From: Ichthyophis bannanicus
Taxonomy: Eukaryota > Chordata > Amphibia > Gymnophiona > Ichthyophiidae
Direction: 5' to 3'
DNA: 64,000 nt
Assembly (NCBI GenBank): GCA_033557465.1
Contig: CM066035.1
Location: forward strand, 247,398,869-247,462,868
The notes under the pieces are model-generated. The model searched no databases and had not been told where the DNA came from. It saw only the letters and a list, made by a program, of their open reading frames with translations. Below, one piece after another: positions 61,035 to 64,000 of the stretch. The position numbers and the translations under genes are program-made. How positions within the stretch are numbered: position 1 is the first letter of the stretch; every line of letters starts with the position of its first letter.

Positions 61035-62806
61035 TGAAAACGGGATAGAGCGTCAGCAATGGAATTCTGGGCCCCAGGCACATGCCTAGCCCTGGCAGTG
61101 ACATTCATACGTAAGCAGGCTAACACAAAAATCCTCATTAAAGCAGCCACCTTCGGGCATCGAGGCGCATGGCGATTAATAACCTCCACCACTGCCGCGT
61201 TATCGCACCAAAATACCACCCGCCGATCCCGTAAGCGCTCAGGCCAGACCCAGAAAGCAACCACTATGGGAAAAAGCTCCAAAAAAGCAATGTTCCGCGT
61301 CAAGCCGGACTGCACCCACTCGGAAGGCCACGGCTCCGCACACCACGCCCCCTGACAATAAGCCCCGAAACCAAAACCGCCGGCCGCATCAGTAAATAAA
61401 TGCAGATCTGAATTCGAGATTTCAGGGAACTGAATGACCGAGCGACCGTTGAAATCAGCTAAAAAGGAATCCCAAACCCGTAAATCTTCGCGCATTCCCG
61501 CCGTCACCCGAATACGGTGATGCGGGAGCTGAACTCCTGCCATGGCGAGTGACAACCGCCGAGCGAAGGGGCGCCCCATGGGCAGCACCCTGCACGCGAA
61601 CGTGAGATGCCCCACCAAAGATTGCATAACACGCAATGTAGTTTTGTGTGCAGATCCCACCACAGCAACCAACCGCCGCAGACGAGCCACCTTCTGCTCC
61701 GGCAAGCGAACCACCATTTCCACGGTATCAATCTCGATCCCCAGGAACGTCAAGCAAGTCACAGGCCCAACCGTTTTATTAGCTGCTACTGGAATACCGA
61801 AGTCCCCCGCCACGCGCAAAAAGGTCTCGAGCAAGGTGACACAAGTTGATTCCCGATCCGGCCCGACGAACAAGAAATCATCCAGATAATGTACTATAGT
61901 ACGCAACCCCGTCAAGGTTTCCAACACCCAATGCAAAAAGGTGCTAAACGCTTCGAAGTAAGCACAGGATATGGCACAGCCCATAGGCATGCATTTATCA
62001 AAATAGTACTGCGACTCGAAGGAAAAACCCAACAAAGGGAAGGACGCAGGATGCACAGGCAGCAGCCGGAACGCAGACTCTATATCGACCTTCGCCAAGG
62101 ACGCCCCAGCCCCGCATTGCTGCACCAACGCAACAGTGGAATCAAAAGAAGCGTAGCGCACAGTACATCGCTCTCGAGGGATATGGTCGTTCACGGAATC
62201 CCCGACAGGAGAGGATAAGTTATGAATTAGCCGGAACTTGCCCGGCTCCTTCTTGGGCACCACCCCCAGCGGGGACACCGTGAACGGGGAGAAGGGAGGC
62301 TCGCGAAAGGGCCCGGCCACTCTGCCCAGCGCGCACTCCTCCGCAATCTTCCGCCGCGCCACCTCCCCCAGAGAGCACACCGAACTAGCGTTACGCGACC
62401 CCCCCTCCGCAGGGGAACCCTGACACGGGATCTGAAAACCCTCCGAAAAACCCTCCAGTAAAACCCTCCACGCACCCCCCCGGCTCGCCCTGCCATACTC
62501 CACCAGCCATGGGCGCATGACTTCGACTCGCACAGGCGTGGGAGCCAAAGACACGAGACCGCCCTCACTTGCCCCCCGCAGGAGCACCTGCCACGCACCT
62601 CCTACTGCATTTAAGGGCCGCGTGTCCGCTGCCACACAAGGAACAAGCATGTTTAAACTTGCAGTCGGGGAACGGGCACGAGGATTTATTGAAACGCCAA
62701 CACACGTCCGTGCCTGCCACCCCACCCCTGGGCTGAGGCGCCGGGGTGGCGGCCGACCGAAAGGGCCGAACGCCCCCCGGCGCCGCAGCAACTCCGGCCT
62801 TCCCAC
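60944..62806 (-). CDS. Ngaro reverse transcriptase-RNase H
   Basis: A 620-codon open frame. RT blocks: 'FTVSPLGVVPKKEPGKFRLI', 'AKVDIESAFRLLPVHP', 'MPMGCAISCAYFEAF' and the catalytic 'VHYLDDFLFVG'. RNase H follows: 'LHLFTDAAGGFGFGAYC', 'NIAFLELFPIVVAF', 'VFWCDNAAVVEVIN' and 'VPGAQNSIADALSRF'. The first 80 or so codons lie opposite the end of gag in another frame, so translation probably enters near 62,565 by frameshift or re-initiation. The frame has no stop and looks intact. Confidence 0.9.
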   Translation of the reverse strand: MGRPELLRRRGAFGPFGRPPPRRLSPGVGWQARTCVGVSINPRARSPTASLNMLVPCVAADTRPLNAVGGAWQVLLRGASEGGLVSLAPTPVRVEVMRPWLVEYGRASRGGAWRVLLEGFSEGFQIPCQGSPAEGGSRNASSVCSLGEVARRKIAEECALGRVAGPFREPPFSPFTVSPLGVVPKKEPGKFRLIHNLSSPVGDSVNDHIPRERCTVRYASFDSTVALVQQCGAGASLAKVDIESAFRLLPVHPASFPLLGFSFESQYYFDKCMPMGCAISCAYFEAFSTFLHWVLETLTGLRTIVHYLDDFLFVGPDRESTCVTLLETFLRVAGDFGIPVAANKTVGPVTCLTFLGIEIDTVEMVVRLPEQKVARLRRLVAVVGSAHKTTLRVMQSLVGHLTFACRVLPMGRPFARRLSLAMAGVQLPHHRIRVTAGMREDLRVWDSFLADFNGRSVIQFPEISNSDLHLFTDAAGGFGFGAYCQGAWCAEPWPSEWVQSGLTRNIAFLELFPIVVAFWVWPERLRDRRVVFWCDNAAVVEVINRHAPRCPKVAALMRIFVLACLRMNVTARARHVPGAQNSIADALSRFQWAQFRRLAPKADPAASPVPEHLWKVGIQS

Positions 62807-63569
62807 CTCCCCCTGCGGCCCCAGCCGCCCGGCCCTTTGAGGACATCTGCGTCAACCACAAATTGATATCCTTCGTGCCCCATGATAGTTGCTTACTCTC
62901 CTCCATCATGTCCCTGAACTCCTCATCGTAGTTCAGCCAAGCCCACCCGTCCTGCGCCTGCGCCGCCGCCAAAATCGTATCGCCGTAAGCCAAGAGCGCT
63001 CCGTACTGTTCCGGGAAATAATGACCTAAAACGCTGGCCAACCTTAAAAACGCCCGAGTCCAATTCAGGGTGTTGCGAGAAGGCTTGCGCACCCGACCCG
63101 CCTTCTCATCCTCCTTGCGCTTTTTCTTACTCTCGCCGAAGCGCCTACGGCCCTCAAGCAGGCGAAAGATATCAATATATTTTCGACGCTTGATCCGGTG
63201 CCGCAACTTCCGAGGGACACCCTCCCAAAGTTCCGCGCAACGCACCACTGCCGACCCGCCGCCTGCCTCCTTTTCACCCCCCGCAACCACCGAATCGTCA
63301 GAGGAAATCGTGGAAGAGGATGAGGAGGACGAAGAAGCCCTCCGGCAGCGACGCCCGTGTTTTCGCTTGACGGTCTCCTTTCCCCCGGCCACCGGAACCA
63401 CCTCAGGACCTTGCCCTCCCCCCACCGAACTGCCTGCGCCCGCAGGATACTCACCAGCCGTAAGAGGAAGAGGCGAAGACACCGGCAGGTGCGGACCCGC
63501 AGCAGCCGAACCGTCACGCTCCTCCACCGCACTAGCGGAGCCCGCTCGACCAGGGTCAATGCTGTCCAT
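62565..63569 (-). CDS. Ngaro gag-like zinc-finger protein
   Basis: The ATG at 63,569 ('MDSIDPGRAGSAS') is the most plausible start; the frame is open up to 63,860. A Ser-rich, basic linker ('RRASSSSSSSSTISSDDSV') leads to a helical part ('WTRAFLRLASVLGHYFPEQY') and a C-terminal Cys/His region, 'CWRFNKSSCPFPDCKFKHAC', followed by 'CGSGHAALKC'. The CCCH plus CCHC arrangement is typical of Ngaro Gag and would bind the element's RNA. Confidence 0.8.
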   Translation of the reverse strand: MDSIDPGRAGSASAVEERDGSAAAGPHLPVSSPLPLTAGEYPAGAGSSVGGGQGPEVVPVAGGKETVKRKHGRRCRRASSSSSSSSTISSDDSVVAGGEKEAGGGSAVVRCAELWEGVPRKLRHRIKRRKYIDIFRLLEGRRRFGESKKKRKEDEKAGRVRKPSRNTLNWTRAFLRLASVLGHYFPEQYGALLAYGDTILAAAQAQDGWAWLNYDEEFRDMMEESKQLSWGTKDINLWLTQMSSKGRAAGAAGGGGKAGVAAAPGGVRPFRSAATPAPQPRGGVAGTDVCWRFNKSSCPFPDCKFKHACSLCGSGHAALKCSRRCVAGAPAGGK

Positions 63570-64000
63570 TCCGGGCAAATCCCGCCGAGGAACCTGAGGC
63601 AAAAGAGGAGAAAAAGCGGCAGGCCCTGCCCGCAAAGGGTTGGAAGCAACATTGGGTCCCACTCCCCAACCCCAGGCTGAGGACCCGAGGCCCCCCGCCT
63701 CCCACGCCGCCACCCCCCTCCCCCCCGTAACGGAGGTCCCGCCACCCCCGCCCCCTCTCCACCCATCCCAGGCCCCACCCCACTGCGCCGGCCCACACCA
63801 TGCGCCCCCCCCAAGCGGCCAAGCCCCCGGCGCTCCAAAAAAACCCAGCAGGCGGAGCATGCCCGCTCATAAACCCCGGGCTGGACCAACCGGAGGGAGG
63901 AAGGGGATACGTCCCAACCAACCCGCCGCCCTCTGCAGGAGAAGCTCCCACCTCCGGGTACCGGGCCCCCAACGCAGCCCCCGCCCCGGAGCGCTCCACC
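63570..64000 (-). other. Ngaro 5' region, cut by the window edge
   Basis: G/C-rich sequence upstream of the likely gag ATG. It does not match A2, so the A1 repeat must start beyond 64,000. The frame remains open to 63,860, so a longer Gag cannot be ruled out. Confidence 0.5.

Larger units (their letters stand above)
57991..64000 (-). mobile_element. Ngaro-type tyrosine-recombinase retrotransposon (5' end off window)
   Basis: On the minus strand the order is Gag, RT-RNase H, tyrosine recombinase and SGNH hydrolase, then split direct repeats B1 (59,283-58,816), A2 (58,815-58,462) and B2 (58,461-57,991). This is the Ngaro pattern A1-genes-B1-A2-B2; A1 should lie beyond base 64,000. All four frames are open without stops, so the copy may be young. 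There is no integrase or methyltransferase-like part, which separates it from the DIRS copies. Confidence 0.9.

Noticed and set aside
63556..63999. A Gly/Trp-rich frame at the right edge
   Set aside because: It overlaps the Ngaro leader and gag in another frame and shows no domain.

Overview
The window reads as repeat-dense intergenic DNA from a vertebrate; I recognise no host gene. CR1 and L2 LINEs, a gamma/epsilon-like endogenous retrovirus, three DIRS elements, a Ngaro element, hAT relics and L1-like ORF1 copies occur together. This mix, with abundant tyrosine-recombinase retrotransposons, suggests an amphibian, perhaps a caecilian. That identification is inference; no marker gene is present.

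Left half (1-33.7 kb): this is a stack of insertions. The 3' end of a CR1 LINE (1-192, 720-789, 33,443-33,671) holds a 527-bp hairpin-rich MITE and an endogenous retrovirus (790-33,442) with two LTRs, primer site, gag, pro, pol and env. The retrovirus is split by two DIRS elements: DIRS-A in gag (2,176-7,900, minus strand) and DIRS-B in env (15,195-31,447, plus strand). DIRS-B is itself split by a young LTR retrotransposon (17,476-27,173) that encodes Gag, protease and integrase in one open frame but has no reverse transcriptase. Its unusually long LTR (1,533 bp) carries an open frame of 310 codons. A 3.3-kb non-autonomous hAT element sits in that element's 3' LTR. DIRS-B also holds a CR1 3' end.

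Middle (33.7-45.8 kb): this part holds a third, truncated DIRS copy (34.0-37.2 kb), worn L2-like and RTE-like LINE fragments, a second small hairpin MITE, a likely solo LTR, and several kilobases where I recognise nothing.

Right half (45.8-64 kb): two direct units of about 690 bp are interrupted by a complete ORF1-only L1-like retroposon (46,184-47,804, with a 15-bp target duplication) and by a CR1 carrying endonuclease and reverse transcriptase (48.5-51.4 kb). Two more ORF1-only L1-like pieces follow. From 54.4 kb a palindrome plus minisatellite, probably a second hAT-like element, hosts a CR1 reverse-transcriptase copy (55.7-57.8 kb) and a Ngaro retrotransposon (57,991 to the window end, minus strand). 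All four Ngaro reading frames (Gag, RT-RNase H, tyrosine recombinase, SGNH hydrolase) are open, and its B1-A2-B2 terminal repeats are in view.

The two items most worth following are the RT-less Gag-PR-IN element with its LTR-encoded frame, and the candidate Ngaro intron whose 5' splice site overlaps the codon of the recombinase's catalytic tyrosine.
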